Assembly (NCBI GenBank): GCA_023159155.1
Contig: JAJNNX010000031.1
Span: 186,001-250,000 of the forward strand
Source of the DNA: Ustulina deusta
Taxonomy: Eukaryota > Ascomycota > Sordariomycetes > Xylariales > Xylariaceae
DNA: 64,000 bases
Direction: 5' to 3'
The first letter of the stretch is position 1. The number at the start of each line of letters is the position of its first letter. The notes below the pieces were generated by a model. It saw nothing but the letters and a program-made list of their open reading frames with translations. It was not told where the DNA came from and did no database searches. Shown here piece after piece: positions 24,401 through 38,496 of this stretch. The translations under genes and the position numbers were made by a program.

Positions 24401-27400
24401 AGCTCGACGATCCCGCTTCTTTATTTTCTCCTCGGCTCTGTTCTTAGTTGCTCGCCGTGCCATGAATCTGTGCTGGCGAACCAACTGAGAGCACGTGTAA
24501 ATGTTATGGCGGGCAAGAAAACCCGCATCGGCCTACCTAGATAGGCCTTCGGTATCTCTAGTATAGATACACGACCTATACTGATTGATAACTACCGATG
24601 GAGCCAGATCCCTCAGCAAAGACCGAGAAATCCATTTTCTCACCTGGGTAGGTAAGTACTAAATTACGCTACGTCCGGTCCTTTCTCACCGGAATTCGGA
24701 ATGGCTGACCCGGGGCTTGGGACGCGGTCCACAGGGCCCCTCGAGCTTGCGAAGCTGGGTTTGGCGTCATGGGCACACACGAACCCGTTTTCGTGTAGCG
24801 TAGGCACCTAGATGTAGCATCCCATGTTCGACCTTCGCCGGTCTCCGACTAAGAGTTGCACCGCTCTCAGCTGTCCATATTGGGACGTATACCTACTTAG
24901 TCGGACATTACAAAAAAACAAAAAAAAAACAAAAAAAAAGAGGGGGGGGATATTGCTACGCATATTCCATTATCGTGGGTGGGCAAACTCTAGTAAAGTA
25001 TATTAACTCGCTAACCTACCGATACACACACTTTCGAGCTTCCTGAATAACCCCGATAAAGAACCAATAGCAGAAGATATATCCCGTCGTCAAGACATGC
25101 GACTTTGCAATTAAGTAAAGTGGTAATTAGCCTTAACTTTCTATCACTACTGTAGTCGCCTATAACGTGTTCTGCGTCATTGCCGCGTCTATCTACCGGC
25201 ATAGTCACACCGCAGCTCGGTCCGGATAATACAAGTCAGATTCACAATGTCATATCGTAAATTTGCAGGATTCTCTATGCGCCTCTCAGGCTTTGACATT
25301 TGCTGACACAGTGGACTGGTCCGCGTGCCATCAGATCACACAACTTCATCACCTCCTGTTAGAGGGAGCATCAGCTGTCTAGTGTACACTCAGGGAAGCA
25401 CTTGTTGTCAGTTGATGTTTTGTCTTGACTGGGCAACAATGTACAACTGTTAGACCAAAGCAGTTCATGGTACATCAATTTGGACCTCGCCCTTTGTGGA
25501 GCCTGAGCCTTGGCCAACGCGAAACGTCACCATCTTTTTGTCATGGGGTCTATCCTGACGGGGATATGTCAAAGTGAACTTTCCACGCCACAGCGGTACC
25601 GCCAATCCTGATCGATAATACGATTACTATCATCTCCGTGCACTACATGTAGATATAGTGTAAGGGCATCATGAAACAACTTTCAACGGCCGGATTCGAC
25701 CCGAATACCAAGCTGATTGATAACCTTATCTCTCTCAACAGCACTCACCCTTGGCCCTGATATGTGACGAAAAAATGAGTTATCCCACGATAGTATCCTT
25801 CATCATCGACAAGGTCTAAGAGTGCAAAATCTCTCTGCTCTCTAATGGATCGCCATGTCATCAAAACTAATCCCCGATGATATCCAGTTTCGAGTTACTG
25901 TCAGTGGAAGAGGCAGAGGTTTAACTCTCCATCGAGCATAAGTCACGATAGTCCTCATGCAGTATAGGAGGTCCAGATTGAGCCCCAACAGTCTCGACCT
26001 CAATCCCACCAGCTTATCGTGACTTCCACCCCACGAGCTACAGGGCCATATTCGCGACACAAAACCCCGCAAAGTGCTTGCCGTACCAGGACCACGGCCA
26101 CGGGGATCTTCGAAGTATGAAAGGTACACAGTAGGCCATCTACCGCAGTACTACACCCCACGGGATCCATCTTATCTATATTGACTCACTTCCTTTTTTT
26201 TTTCTCTTCCCCGGACACCTCCTGGTAATAATTGTTGCCTAGGATGGTAACTCCGCATGGATTAGCCTTAACCAGAAGCTGATGACATATAACTGTAACT
26301 AATGATTCGGCAATAGGGCAGTGCTACGTATAGTAGCATGATCCTTCGAGCCACGTTCTACGCTTCGTTTCCCTGTGACCCGAACGAACATACGTCGCCA
26401 ACTCGCGGCGGTTCGGGCGACAAGAGACCCACGTCGGTGAGACCGGGCCTCTACGGTCAAGGACGCATGCGGAATTGCCGTGACATCGAACCAGCATTAC
26501 GACGCAGGCACGTGGAGCCAACATGCGCGTACGGGTTTGTCCGGGGTCCCGTCGAGAGACAAAGAAGACAATGTCACGGTCTTTACGGTAGTGTAGACTC
26601 TATGTACTCCCTCCCTAACCTACCTACCTAGTCGACTGCTCACCGCCTTGGCCTGGATTGGGCCGAGAGTGACGCAAAAACCCCAGGGTGAACAAATACC
26701 CGGGGTTTCTAGAAGGAATTAGATTATGCGATTTTTCGTGCAGTACCGTGCCGTATGAGGAAGTTTCTAAAGTCCGGGAAGGGGAAAAGAGAAGAAGAAG
26801 AAGAAGAAAAAAAGAAAAAAAATGGTTCTTCATTTTCAGGTCCTCCTTCCTAACTAGGCCGGCCCGTTCCGTCGACAGTCCCATTCTCTTCGCAGAAGGA
26901 ATGCAATGTCAGCAGCTCGTCGTCATCACCACCACCAACCGTCTACCAGGGGTGAAGATCCCTTGCGTGGAAACGCCGCTCTTCGGATTTAGCGTACCAC
27001 TGCCAGATCCGAAGTTACAATAGACCGGGGGGAGGGGGGAGGAATGCATGAGAAAATCCGTTCGCTATGACCCTCCCGCCATCTCTCGCCCTGCCATAAA
27101 CCCCGATTGTGATTCTCGAGGCCCTTTTTTCTGCAATTGGCCCGGTCTTGTCCCCGTTTACGAGGTGATATGCACAGCGAAGGTGACATGCAGCTAACAC
27201 CACCCATTTCCGGCCTCAAGGTCAGGCCAATGTCGGGCCAAGAGCCGGGGATGTGCCGCTCGCTGCAGCTGGCAGTCCACAGCCACGTTTGTTTGATCCA
27301 ATCTGGCCGGCGGCGAGTTTCGAGTGCCTATCTCAGTACTTGATCATTGTCTCTATCCTCATCTGAGAGCTGCCATTCCTTGACATCCCTGCTCCGGGGC

Positions 27401-29262
27401 ATCTTTGCAGGTATTGTATATGCGTAGGTACCGTATTATTAGCGCGTCCTCGGACAAGCATACAACCCAAATTTCCGCTCCCGGGTTTGGTTTGCGTGGT
27501 GTCTCAAAAAAGATTCCTAACCATCACCTCGAATCAATTGGGACTCGACGTTTCGGATTATTCCTTGCTCGAAGCAGACCCATCTCCAAATTTCACTCTT
27601 TCCTGCTCAAATCACGAGTCATGAAGTTTCCATTTGCCCCCCCCCCCCCCCTGGCGGAACGCGCATGACGGACTAGCGTACCATAAAAAGCGTGCTTATA
27701 TGCATTTCGACCGCATTAGCATCCTACTTTATGTGAACAAGTGCATGGTGTTTGCAGGAAACATCGATCAGCGCCGCTGTCGTTTCCTCCCCTGTATGAC
27801 ACAGGGGGGCGCTTATGCTAGGTAAGTGAAGGAGCCCAGGTTTTCTGTCCGATTCGTGTACACATCCGAGGTCAGCGAGCACACCAGGGCCAGGATATTG
27901 TCCTTTGGTCCGCGATTGACGCGCTTGCAGTCTTGTGTAAGTGACAGCCTCCTGTATAAGGCTGAGTTTGTCATTCGCTTAACCAAGCCTGCATCTTGGC
28001 ATTTTGGCGACGCCACAGATTCTTGCGCAATGATCTCCACCGCAACATCCAACTGCATGAGCGGAGTGTAATAGGTATGTTTAGTGCAGATGTTTCACCC
28101 TTTGGTTTGACATATGCATATCTGAGGCCGGGCGCGGCCATCCGTGACGGCCAGGTAACATATCACTTGGGATTTAGAGCGGCGTCACTAGAGTTGTAAT
28201 GGCTGGCCGTAAGGAGGTGTCTGAGTGTGATCTAATCCTACCGAATCTACCGCAGTGAGGCGGCGCATAAAACATGCAGAAGACAGTCTCAATTTGTTAG
28301 GACTTTTTAGCGAAGCTTGGTTTGTTATGTTTGCACAGATTATGGATGTTCAGTCCTGCTATGCCCTAAGTCGCGTATTTCTGAAAGGCTCATCCTACCA
28401 CACTCCTTGAAGGTCCTCCGCCTTAATGTACATCGTTACAGCATTCAAGCAGCAGCTAGTTTCATGTATTATGACCTACGTTACAAAATCCACTAACTAT
28501 CGGGGTTATGATATGACTAGGAAGGAAGTGGCTTGTGTGAAAAAAGAGCACCATCTTGCGAGAAGCAAAGATCAATCCATTTAGTCCTCTCGGTCCCTGC
28601 CTGTATCCATCAGCTATACGTTTTATTGTTTAGTTAGGTGAGCGAATGTGTGAGTTGATACATTGAGGAGTATAGAACTGTTTTTAAGCCGGAATGCTAC
28701 AGGTGCTGTAGAACAATATTAAAACTAATAATTTGTTCCTAGATATAGTTGTGAATATAGCAATATATATGGTCGAACCTTTTTGGGAGGTTTTTTTCTC
28801 GGCTTTTTCATGGTACTCTAATCTCCAAGCGAAGCTAAAAAAGAGAAGAAAGCCTAGTAACAGATACCTACCTATACATACTATTTATTGATTTGTCCTT
28901 TAAGCACACTAAAGAAGAAGTTTAGTTCTTCTTCGTCCCTATATAATTAACTAGCAGCCTAACCACTATTATGACCCAGCGGCACAACTAGTTAGTTAAG
29001 TGGAGTAATTAACGCACGGGCCTCTCCCCGGAGTTCAAATTTCTAAGGGTTTGTTGAGTTAACTTAGGTAATTAACATGTTCTTTTTTTTGTGTGCTTGT
29101 TTTTGCTTGTCATGTAATAATCTTAAGCAAAATTTTAGAGGTAAAAAAAGAAAAAGAAAAGAAGAAAAGTGATAAAAGTGATAAAAGTAGAAGAGAAAAA
29201 GCAGACCGAGATATTTGCAAACAAAAAGAGTAGCCTCTTAGGTAAGAGTGGGGCAAAAGATT
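21470..29262. other. Gene-poor region, left half
   Basis: No convincing protein gene over nearly 8 kb. Open frames are short, overlap on both strands and show no domain. Homopolymer stretches occur at 23378-23401 (C-rich), 24911-24947 (A and G runs), 26791-26822 (GAA/A) and 27637-27651 (C15). Confidence 0.45.
28993..29090 (+). repeat. tRNA-derived SINE-like unit (candidate)
   Basis: An A-box-like word (28993-29003, TAGTTAAGTGG) is followed 28 bases later by a B-box-like word (29032-29043, AGTTCAAATTTC). A run of eight T (29083-29090) then resembles a Pol III terminator. The sequence does not fold into a complete tRNA by eye. An A/G-rich stretch follows at 29142-29200. It could be a tRNA-headed SINE or a decayed tRNA. 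Confidence 0.3.
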
Positions 29263-29352
29263 CTCCTGAGGGTGACTCGAACACCCGACCTGTGGATCTC
29301 TGAGATAATTTGCAATTACAGTCCAACGCGCTACCAACTGTGCCATCAGGAG
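29263..29352 (-). tRNA. tRNA-Tyr (GTA) with an 18-nt intron
   Basis: Read on the minus strand, the 7-bp acceptor stem CTCCTGA/TCAGGAG is perfect. The D arm contains AGTTGGTA. The anticodon loop is CTGTAA with anticodon GTA. The T arm is GGGTG-TTCGAGT-CACCC with a perfect 5-bp stem. An intron at 29298-29315 lies one base 3' of the anticodon, the standard place, and tRNA-Tyr genes are nearly always intron-containing in eukaryotes. One D-stem pair is a mismatch. A short T4 run lies just past the 3' end and may serve as terminator. Confidence 0.92.
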
Positions 29353-32300
29353 ATGCTGAGATGGACGTTCATGCTTTATGCTGTCCCTTATGCCTTCTAT
29401 ACTACACAATCTCAGGCACCACACCCTTTATGTATACTTAGTATGTATTATCCTGACATACTATGTGCCAGATGCTGGCCATGGCCTCAGACATAATACT
29501 TCTGAGGCACTCCTCCAGGCAATGGTAAGCAAGCAGCTCATCCTACCATTCACTTTAAGGTTAACGTTGTCGGTATTAGGCGATGCAGCCAGCAAGCTGG
29601 CTTTAGAACTGCACATATGACACCATTTTCTCTTTCACTATTGATGGCATGCGTAAATATGTTGTAATGACGCAATTCTTCTAGCCAATAGTTTTTCTTC
29701 GGTTAAATAAGAGGGAAAGAATAAAAAGACAAATAAAACTAGTTGCACACCTTACTTTTTATTCCCAATGCTAGTTTGTGTAGTTAAACCTACACCTAAG
29801 AGCTCATGTTGATTCTTTATCACATAGCAAGAGGTGATTTATACGTTTGTAAACATGTCATAAGGCAAGAAGTAGTTTGTTTTCATGGTTTATATTGAAC
29901 AAATAAAACATCCCTTCAATTGGTTTGTGAGTTTTATGAAGAAATATCGCATTATACTCGAAGTGCTGCTTTAAAGCGCTCAATCTCTTATTTTACATTC
30001 GCAATTCAACATATATTTTTTCACAGTGCCATTGACATGATACCTTATTTTCTGATGCGGTAGACTCGAGCATGCAAAGTGAACTTTCGTCCGGCAAATT
30101 AGAGTACAACTTAACCATGTGAAGTAGGTTTGCTGGTTTCCGCGCTACACATGCTACATAATATCAGTTAGTGAAACGGAATTCATTTTTAGTAAAAGAA
30201 CACAGTTTCTCAAGAATAAACATAATTTTCAACAATCTACCAGTAAATTCCATTGAAGTATCATCAGAAAGCATGTGTGTGAGCAAGGTCTTTCAAAATT
30301 TAGGCAACATTGAAGTTCTTCCAGGAGGTAAATACACCGCGGGGTCTCGGATATCAGTGCCTCTTCATTCCAACCTCTCGGGCATGTGAGCCGTACATAC
30401 CACAAGTTCGTGTTCCAGATTTTAGAACCATCTACAGAGGGTTACATTTCATGTCACGGGTCAAGGTCATACGGTCCCATTCACAGAATAGGTATTGGAC
30501 CGTGTTAGAATTAAACGAAGATTCTAAGAGATACAAGGACGGATGACACTCTGTCCACGTGCCACGGACAATGCGTGCCTTGAGATCGAGCACACACCCA
30601 TATGTTTCGAGACCCAGTTTAAATATATCAAGCAGGTTGTTCGCACACTGGAGGACCATGGTAGATAGGTCGTTGGCCTTTGGAATATCACTCCTTAGGG
30701 CACAGAAATTGTCACCATATGCAAACTTCGTCATCGTTTGATAATAAGGGGGAGAAAAAAGAAAAAAGGCCCAGAGCATACGGAACGAACTGAGTAGTGA
30801 AGCTACCACATACATGCTTGTCATTATTCTAATAGGCTATCTATCAAGTGCAGTACGCAAAAATGGAGCAGAAATGGTATGTGACTTATCGGCTAACAAA
30901 GCTTGCCCGCGATCCATTATCATCTGAAATCCTAGATTGTGGTTAGCCGCCCTTGCCGAGATCGGATCGTCCTCCTAGGGCGGTCACACGCTTGAACTAA
31001 GCTGCGGGTGTTGATGACGCAGGCCAACCAACGCCTAGCTCACGACACTAAAGCATCAAATTTGGAAGAATAGATTCCGATAGGCTATTGTTTCGACAGG
31101 TCATTTTTGCGTCATATCGGATCTGATGGGGGGCTTTCCCGCAGACGGTCCTCGCCCAATATTATCGCTTAATCTTTTATCATGAATGCTTCGTGATAGT
31201 TTGGGTTGTATCGTTCAAGCCTATAAATAGAGTCGTGACAGTAGAATCAACACACCTTGTTAGAAGTTACAGAACGACAAGTCCGCCCATATGGTTGGCG
31301 CGTCCCGTAGCACCTGGGCTTGAAGGGACGTTGCGATAGCATTAGTATCTAGCCCACGCTCGTTCGACGGGCAGGATAGCATCTCAGGACTTACCCATGG
31401 TCCCCATTCGATCGACAGATCATGATCGAGATCCTTGTTGTTAAGACCAAGAGGCCTCTGCTATTAGTAGCTAGACTACCTCACGGCTACATGCGTGCAT
31501 GTAATACGACCGCCCATTGAGACTACCTACCTACTGCATATTGAAAGTGGCAAGGAAAGCCCTCTAACCATGTTAGTTTAGCTCGACCCTTCGATACATT
31601 TTTCTCAGGCATGTGGCGGCTAGGTGCAATATATCAACGTGCTTTATTGCCATCGCGTTCCTATTGATGTTCAGCTGTACAGAGCTGAAGTGTTAAGAGT
31701 TGTGCTATTGTCTCTGCGATATGATAATGCAATGGTAAAGTGTTTTAACCAATACGTCTATAAATAGTTTATACCGTATTATCAGAAGTTTGTGGCAATA
31801 CTTCGTTAAAAGCTCCCTCCTCTTAGTTGAGTTCCCCGGTTTTTCATACGTAGCTGCCTCCAATGAACTTGACTATTATGACACGGCTCGCTGTAGAACA
31901 AAGAGACGTGGATATCACCAACTGAAAAACCCCGGGACTCTCGCGTATCGACACATATTCATAATCAGTACCCCTCCCCTCTATACCTCGATTTCTGTAG
32001 CGAGATCGTGACATGAACTGCAGCAATATGTCAATGTACCTACTAGTAAACCATACCATGTACCTACTTGCCGACCTCCTGTACAGGTCACATATCAGGC
32101 CTTTCCTTCTTTCAAGGTTTCATTGCCGAAAATGTTGGGAATTCGGATGCGAGTAATACAAGTTCCTACTGGTGATACGATCTTAACATCGTGTCTCCTG
32201 CTGCAATGAAGACTAGGGAGGGTTGAAGGGATTAACCCTAGAGTCGGCGGCTTTGTACAGTCTTGCTCATGCATCCACACGCTGGTACCCAACCCCTTAT

Positions 32301-35300
32301 GAGAACAGGAACGGGTTGCTTCATGGCTTGAACGGGAGTCACCTTTCCAAGACCGTGATCTTCCACTTCCAGCCGAGTCCTTTTTAGGTACGATCTGAGG
32401 ATTGTATTACCAATCAGCATTGAATATAAACATCATATCTTACTTATCTCATATTATTTTACATTTTATTGTAAATTTAAGCCCTCCGTCATCTTAGCCT
32501 TGTATTCTCCCCAACTTTTGGTATATGGTCATGTACCAGTTCTTCGATTCTAACGAGCATGGGAAACCAACTCCTTGTACCCTTTGCACAATCTCGTGCC
32601 CGTTTCACACGGCAATACTTATCCAAAATTAGGCCTTGATGAGCTATGTAGCCTTTCGGCCGTTTGTTGAAATAAGACATACAAGACCTAAAGGGGTCAC
32701 AGAAAGTGAGGCGGCTGAGCCATTGAATTTCTACCTAGAACACAAGTGACTGAGGACCTCGATACAACAGAATATTAGTTCCAAATTGAATATCTGTGAC
32801 ATTATGTCGGCAAATTTTGGTAACAACGTCAGCTTGCGGTTGTTACCAACTAGGTCGAGGAGAAATCTAGTACTAACCACGACGGTGATGAAGGGCCTGA
32901 AAATATCTAAGATACCCAGTTGCTATTCTTCTCTTCTCCTTTACGGTAATTTAGATAAATATCCGTTTTTCTTTGTGCTATTTTTTTTTAAAAGATTCCA
33001 AATATGACGGCGTACAGTATATCGAACATGTTCTCAACTAATAGAATTGTATGTACCTCGGTGGCCAGTCTTAGACACTACAAAGTCTGCAGCACATCCG
33101 AATAGTCGGTCTACGGGTAGTCAAAGTAAGGTGCCGTAGCGCAGCTCGAACTCCTCTCCTCAGTGCGTCTTTTTGTCTAGTTCACTAAGCCGAGCTATAT
33201 AGTAAAAATTTTGGCTAATAACTAGAGCATTTGGGATGTTACAGCAATAGCGGAAGTTTAGTCTCGTGTTCATTAGAATTAAACTCCTAGGTTGCTTCAG
33301 TAAGATCATTGAGGGCTTGGTTGGCACTGCTAACACTATTGTCATAGAAATCGTCATAGTTGATTTTCTGACTAACAACTGCGCTCTGGGATACTAGTAA
33401 TGATTCGAGAAGTTCTTGCCAGATGGGTATAATGAATGAGCACCCATATTGTAGGTATGCGTTGTTGCGCGAAGAGCCTCGAACCACATGCTGGCGAGAC
33501 CTCTGTTGAAATGCTCTCTTTTGGACCTTTGTCACATGACAGTTTAGATAACCATCCCACCTCGTCGACCAACAACTTACTGGTATAGATCAGCTTAGCC
33601 CTGCCACGACGACGTCAATACCAAGTGTATGCTCAATTACCTAGGGACAAGCAGTCACAATTATTTCACTTTCGAGATCATTCCAACCAGACGGAATAAC
33701 CACTAGCTCTGAGGTAAGGCATCCTGTGCTAGATTGCATGCTAAGACTAATAACCCAACTCCGACCCCGGCTTTATCGGGAAATAGGTGAAATATATGGC
33801 TATACTTGTGTGGTGGTAGGGCAGTACAGGCCTATTCGCAGGCTTTGGTTAAACAACATCTTGTATGTATGCTGTACCGAAGTATTCAAGTAGTCAGGCA
33901 TACTTGATAGCATATGGTCTTTTGTGGCTTACAAGCGATCCTTGTGTTACTGAATCCGAACAAATCGCGTCATTTGTGGTCTCGTCGATATCCAGCCGGA
34001 AGCTAATGCCTAGAAAATCGTATGCTGCACGTGTACTACCAAGTGGAGATCCCAACTTAGCTGGGAAGTTATCTCGCCGAACTGGTCTAAGGATGCTATA
34101 CTGTAAACAGTCGTAATCTAATCCAGAACGACAGAACGCCACTGGAGAAGCGCCGTCGCATGGGTGCAGGGGCCAATCAGTTCGTTCGAGAACTCGCTTC
34201 AACTGAAGTGATTTCCCACTTCCCCGGGTGCAGGTCGCACTTAGAAGCTCCCTTTGTGCCACATTTGTGCATATGCATATGTCTTTACCTCCGACGCATA
34301 CCTAGAACATAACAGTATACACTAATGTACACGTGTAGGTAGTAGTCGTGCCATGCACGCCAAGATGTGATACCAATCCCAGCAGTTGAGCTGCGATGCA
34401 GCCCGGCTATCTAATCCATGAAATCCGACGGTTGCAACTACACTACACCACAGTTGTGCCCTGCACAACACTGAAAAAGGACAACGCTGCCCAATACCTG
34501 CCTTTGGACGGAACTTGCCAGGACTAAGGACCCAAACTCTGTCAGATTTGCATGGTCAATCTTGGTTTCGGTTAGCAGCATGGTTGGACCCGCGGGAGCC
34601 TACCGTGGCAATCCCAAGTACTGTCCAAAGGATTCTTCTTGAGATCGAGTGATTTTAGGGCCTCCACTTTCATTGTCACCTCGCCTCAGTGTACACTATT
34701 CGTACCCTAAGTCGGCTCCAGCTACATATAGGTGCTACATAGTATGTGCGAGGTGGTATACTCGTCGAGGTACTGTGTAGTCCTTCGAGACATTCTCTGT
34801 TGGCAGTGAGACCCAATTGCGTCCTCACATGAAACACAAACGCGATATTTTAGCTGCCCGAGGCAGTGGATTGGGTTTGTAGCGCGACATCCTGACGCAA
34901 CACCCAATGGCGGGTGTGTTGTGGCGTCGCCTAAGTCGTGAGTAGACCACTTTGGGGTTGGTAGAGCTGGAGCCGTTACTCCTCTGCCGTCTCTTTCATG
35001 GTGACTTATCATCGCCGGCTTGTCTCGAAAATGCCGGAAGACTAAGAAGAAAACCGCAGACTGATCTGAAACGCTCCAGCTCTCGGCTAGACTGCAGTAG
35101 CAAGCACAGAACACGCCACATCACACCCGCCGATTCTACACACACCACAATCATATCGATCGGGAAGAGCCAGTTCAAGAGCTACTGTCGCCTGGATCTG
35201 CCTTAATCATAATTCGTCTTGCTAGCGCGGCACGTTCCTATGGCTTCTTTTGTTGGGAGGACTATCGTCGCAAGTACATGCCGTGCTATGAGTAAGTACT

Positions 35301-38300
35301 ACCTATGTTCGATGTAAAAAAGATGTCTCGCGAACCCGAACGTCTGGGCTAAGCAAACACTTACTTACATCGTACACCACACTAATTGTAAGCTGGAATT
35401 GGATCCTCTACACTACATACCTGCTGCTGTGGGCACTTGTCGGAAAGGATATTACTGTCTCTTTCGATGACTTGACCAATATAGGTACTACTGTGGCACT
35501 GATCGTGACGGTGTAGTGCAGGTATTGTCGGGGTGTAATTTGCACATGTGACACCGAGGCTGACCGTTGAACAGGAAGCGTTGCCACCTTGAAAAAAAGA
35601 AGAAAAGTCGAGAGCCCCTCATGCATGATGAATGAGGAGTGATGTGTTATGGACTACCTGGGTACACTACCTATCATACTTGCACTGCACTATAGTGTAG
35701 ATATAGGTCGCTTGCATTGTAGTGCACGCTACCCTAGTACAGTAGGCTGATGAACCATACAAAGTGTAGTATCGAGTCTAGGTAGGCGATAGTGTAGTTC
35801 ATCATCATCATCCTATTCGTGAGAGAGATTAATTAATGAGGACGGGCCGGTTCTTGGGATGAACGGCACAGGAACCGGATTATCGTCCGAAAGCGGCAAG
35901 GAGCCTAAAAGCGGACTGCTATGTAAGGATACCTGGGACGGGGGACAGGAACTAGTGTTATTTGATACCTAGTTGGTGCTTTGCACCCTCGTTTTGGCTC
36001 TATCAGATCCCACGCTACTTTTAGTACCTGGCACGCTTTAATTAAATCCCCTGCACCCCGTCCACTAGGCATTGGTGTCGTGGAAAGCGTGGATCATAGG
36101 TATTCTTGTGAGCAGCCCTGCCAAAAGGGTGTTAAGTACACTACAAGAGGTACGCTAGTGGACGCATACTGGTACGGAATGTGGAATCGGTACCCGGGTG
36201 ATGATGGTCTCATCATAACAACTAGGTATATGTAAGCCACTGTGCTCATCCACGCATACGACGGACAGGATGAAAGAAACAGGTGCTACTAGTATACTGC
36301 ATGTCCCTCGCTTCATAAAACAATTGGTTGTCCGGTAGTGTTGTTGGCCACCAATCAAATCTCGAGCCATGAGACCGTTAGCTCTCATTTGTCTGCGCCC
36401 CGGAGCGAGATAATTTTGAGAGGCGGAAGTGTGATATCTCTTGGGAACTGCATATTATCGCATGCCTTCACAAATCTTTTCGGATTCTCTTCCGATGCCA
36501 CAGGGGATTGTCAAAGACCCAACTCGTCAGTAGTTGCGCACTATGCTGCATTTGGAGATGAGGCCCCGTAGCCTAACGAGCTTAGCAACCAACCGAGAAA
36601 ACCAAGGGTCCACGCCCCCTTTCCAGATAGTGCACACTAGTACACACTCATTCTGGTCGTGCGTAGTTCGCTGGGCCTTGTTCAACTGGTTCGTCTGACG
36701 GGCTTGGAGACTTGTTGCCATGCCGGCCAGTACTACCTGCCTGGTCTCATTCACCCCGACAATGCTAAATTACCTTGGGCTGTGTCTCGTGTAGAATGCA
36801 TGTCTTAGAATTGACGGCGGCTAGAACACGATGGCTGATCTAAGTTTCGTATCGTGGTCGGGTGTTGTGTGGAATGGCAATTCCACCACCAGCTCAGGAG
36901 GACGGGAGGTCAGGATTTTCTAGACAGGAACCATCTCAGCTACGGCGCAGGTGCCGGTAGCTCATGTCTTGGGATTCAGGTATCATTCTTAGCACGGCAG
37001 TTTTTTTTGTACATTAATCTTGGCCGGGGGTTGTGTCCACTGGAGTGGGTATTTCATATCTCGAGTCCGAATGTGTGTAAGTATTCGTCATAACAATTTA
37101 CAGGACTCTCTCTGCTACTCCAAATTGTCCTCTTTTTTTTTTTTGCTTCCCGTTTTTTTCCCTGTAGCCTATGGAGCTTGCTTGTCAACATTGGGGGTAC
37201 CTACTGTGTGTATAACCGGCGTATAATCAGACATTAGACGGGAAGGTAAGTTAGCCGCGATCGACACCCATCGCGTCTGCTGCCGGAACCCTTAACCTGC
37301 CCGCATTGTCTTTGCCTTGCCACGTACACTATTGTAGGTGGTTTCTGGGGAACCCTTACATCTTTCTGTTGCTTCCTCGGTGCCATCATACGATTCAACG
37401 CCCACGGACTGGATATGCTTACTATCCACGAGAAGCACGGGCACTAAAAACACAACGGCCGCGGTCTATCTGACGTGGCATTGAAAGAGTCGTGTAGGTT
37501 CCTTGCGACCTTGCTCCCGAGCTGCATAGGAGAGAGAGTTAAGGTTAGTCAAGATAAGGCATAAGGATCATTTACTTCTACATGACGTATAGGTCGATCA
37601 ATGCAACGGCGACGTTGTAGGGCATCTTGGAGGCTTGTCGGGAGAACGACAGGGAGAGGTCACAGCTGACAATGTAACGCCCTGCAGGTCCCCCGGCTTT
37701 TGCGACTGCGACTGGACTTCGCCCCACGGGCCATCATCGACCCAACCGACTACCTGGGTATAATAGGTGCACCTATACGGATGAGCCCTCTGGTTCTATT
37801 CCTGCTTGATTTTGGCGTGCTCGGACACGTTAGGCAATTCATCCTCGAAACCTTAACGCCGTCTATTATAACCCATTAAGGACTCGCCCCAAGGCTATGG
37901 TAGGGAACCAAAGTTGTCCCTATCGAGGAATCGCGCGCACTACCGAGCCAATTTGAACCCGGATTTGCTTACTTTGGATAAAGATTTTGAGGTGAGTGAG
38001 ATATATATACATATATTAGTATTGTAGCCTGTCGAGCAGGCTGATACTCGGCCCCATTGATTCTGAAATTGTCTATCCACGCCCACGTTTACGGGATCAC
38101 GAGGTGCGCAAACAGCATCAGCCCCTGCAGGCGAATTCACTGGTGTGCGACCTGTTTCAAACCGGAAATATCCCTGATTCAAAACCGTCACTTTTGTGTC
38201 CGGCTCGCCCGTGCTAATAGTGGGGCCAGATACAAATGCTCAGATGACGGGAACAGGTGCCTCGGACCTCTCAAAGTGAAGTTTTTGCTTCTACATCCGG

Positions 38301-38496
38301 GGGTTTACTTCATTGGCGGACTCGAGGGAGAATCGCATCTGCTGGTGTACACTCACCAAGAAACACATGGAAACGCTGCAGTCGGGACTCGTGCCTTGTC
38401 CTTGTTTACTTTCCATCCGGTAATCGTCGTTGTGGTCCACATCATTGGGACCAGCCAACCTAGCGGCATCAAGGGTGCGTATAAGTAGGCCAAAAA
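29353..38496. other. Gene-poor region, right half
   Basis: No protein gene could be supported over 9 kb. AT-rich stretches (29600-30300 and 32400-33300) alternate with ordinary sequence. A few minus-strand frames (30432-30824, 33894-34262) are longest but carry no recognisable motif. They may be remnants of dead genes. Confidence 0.45.

Noticed and set aside
25681..25730. GGATTCGACCCG word resembling a tRNA B-box on the minus strand
   Set aside because: No A-box, no T-arm or acceptor pairing nearby.
30432..30824. 130-codon minus-strand frame
   Set aside because: No recognisable domain or splice context; in an AT-rich gene-poor region. Kept only as a possible remnant.
33894..34262. 122-codon minus-strand frame with GSGKS-like word
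   Set aside because: The P-loop-like word stands alone without a Walker B or any continuing homology.
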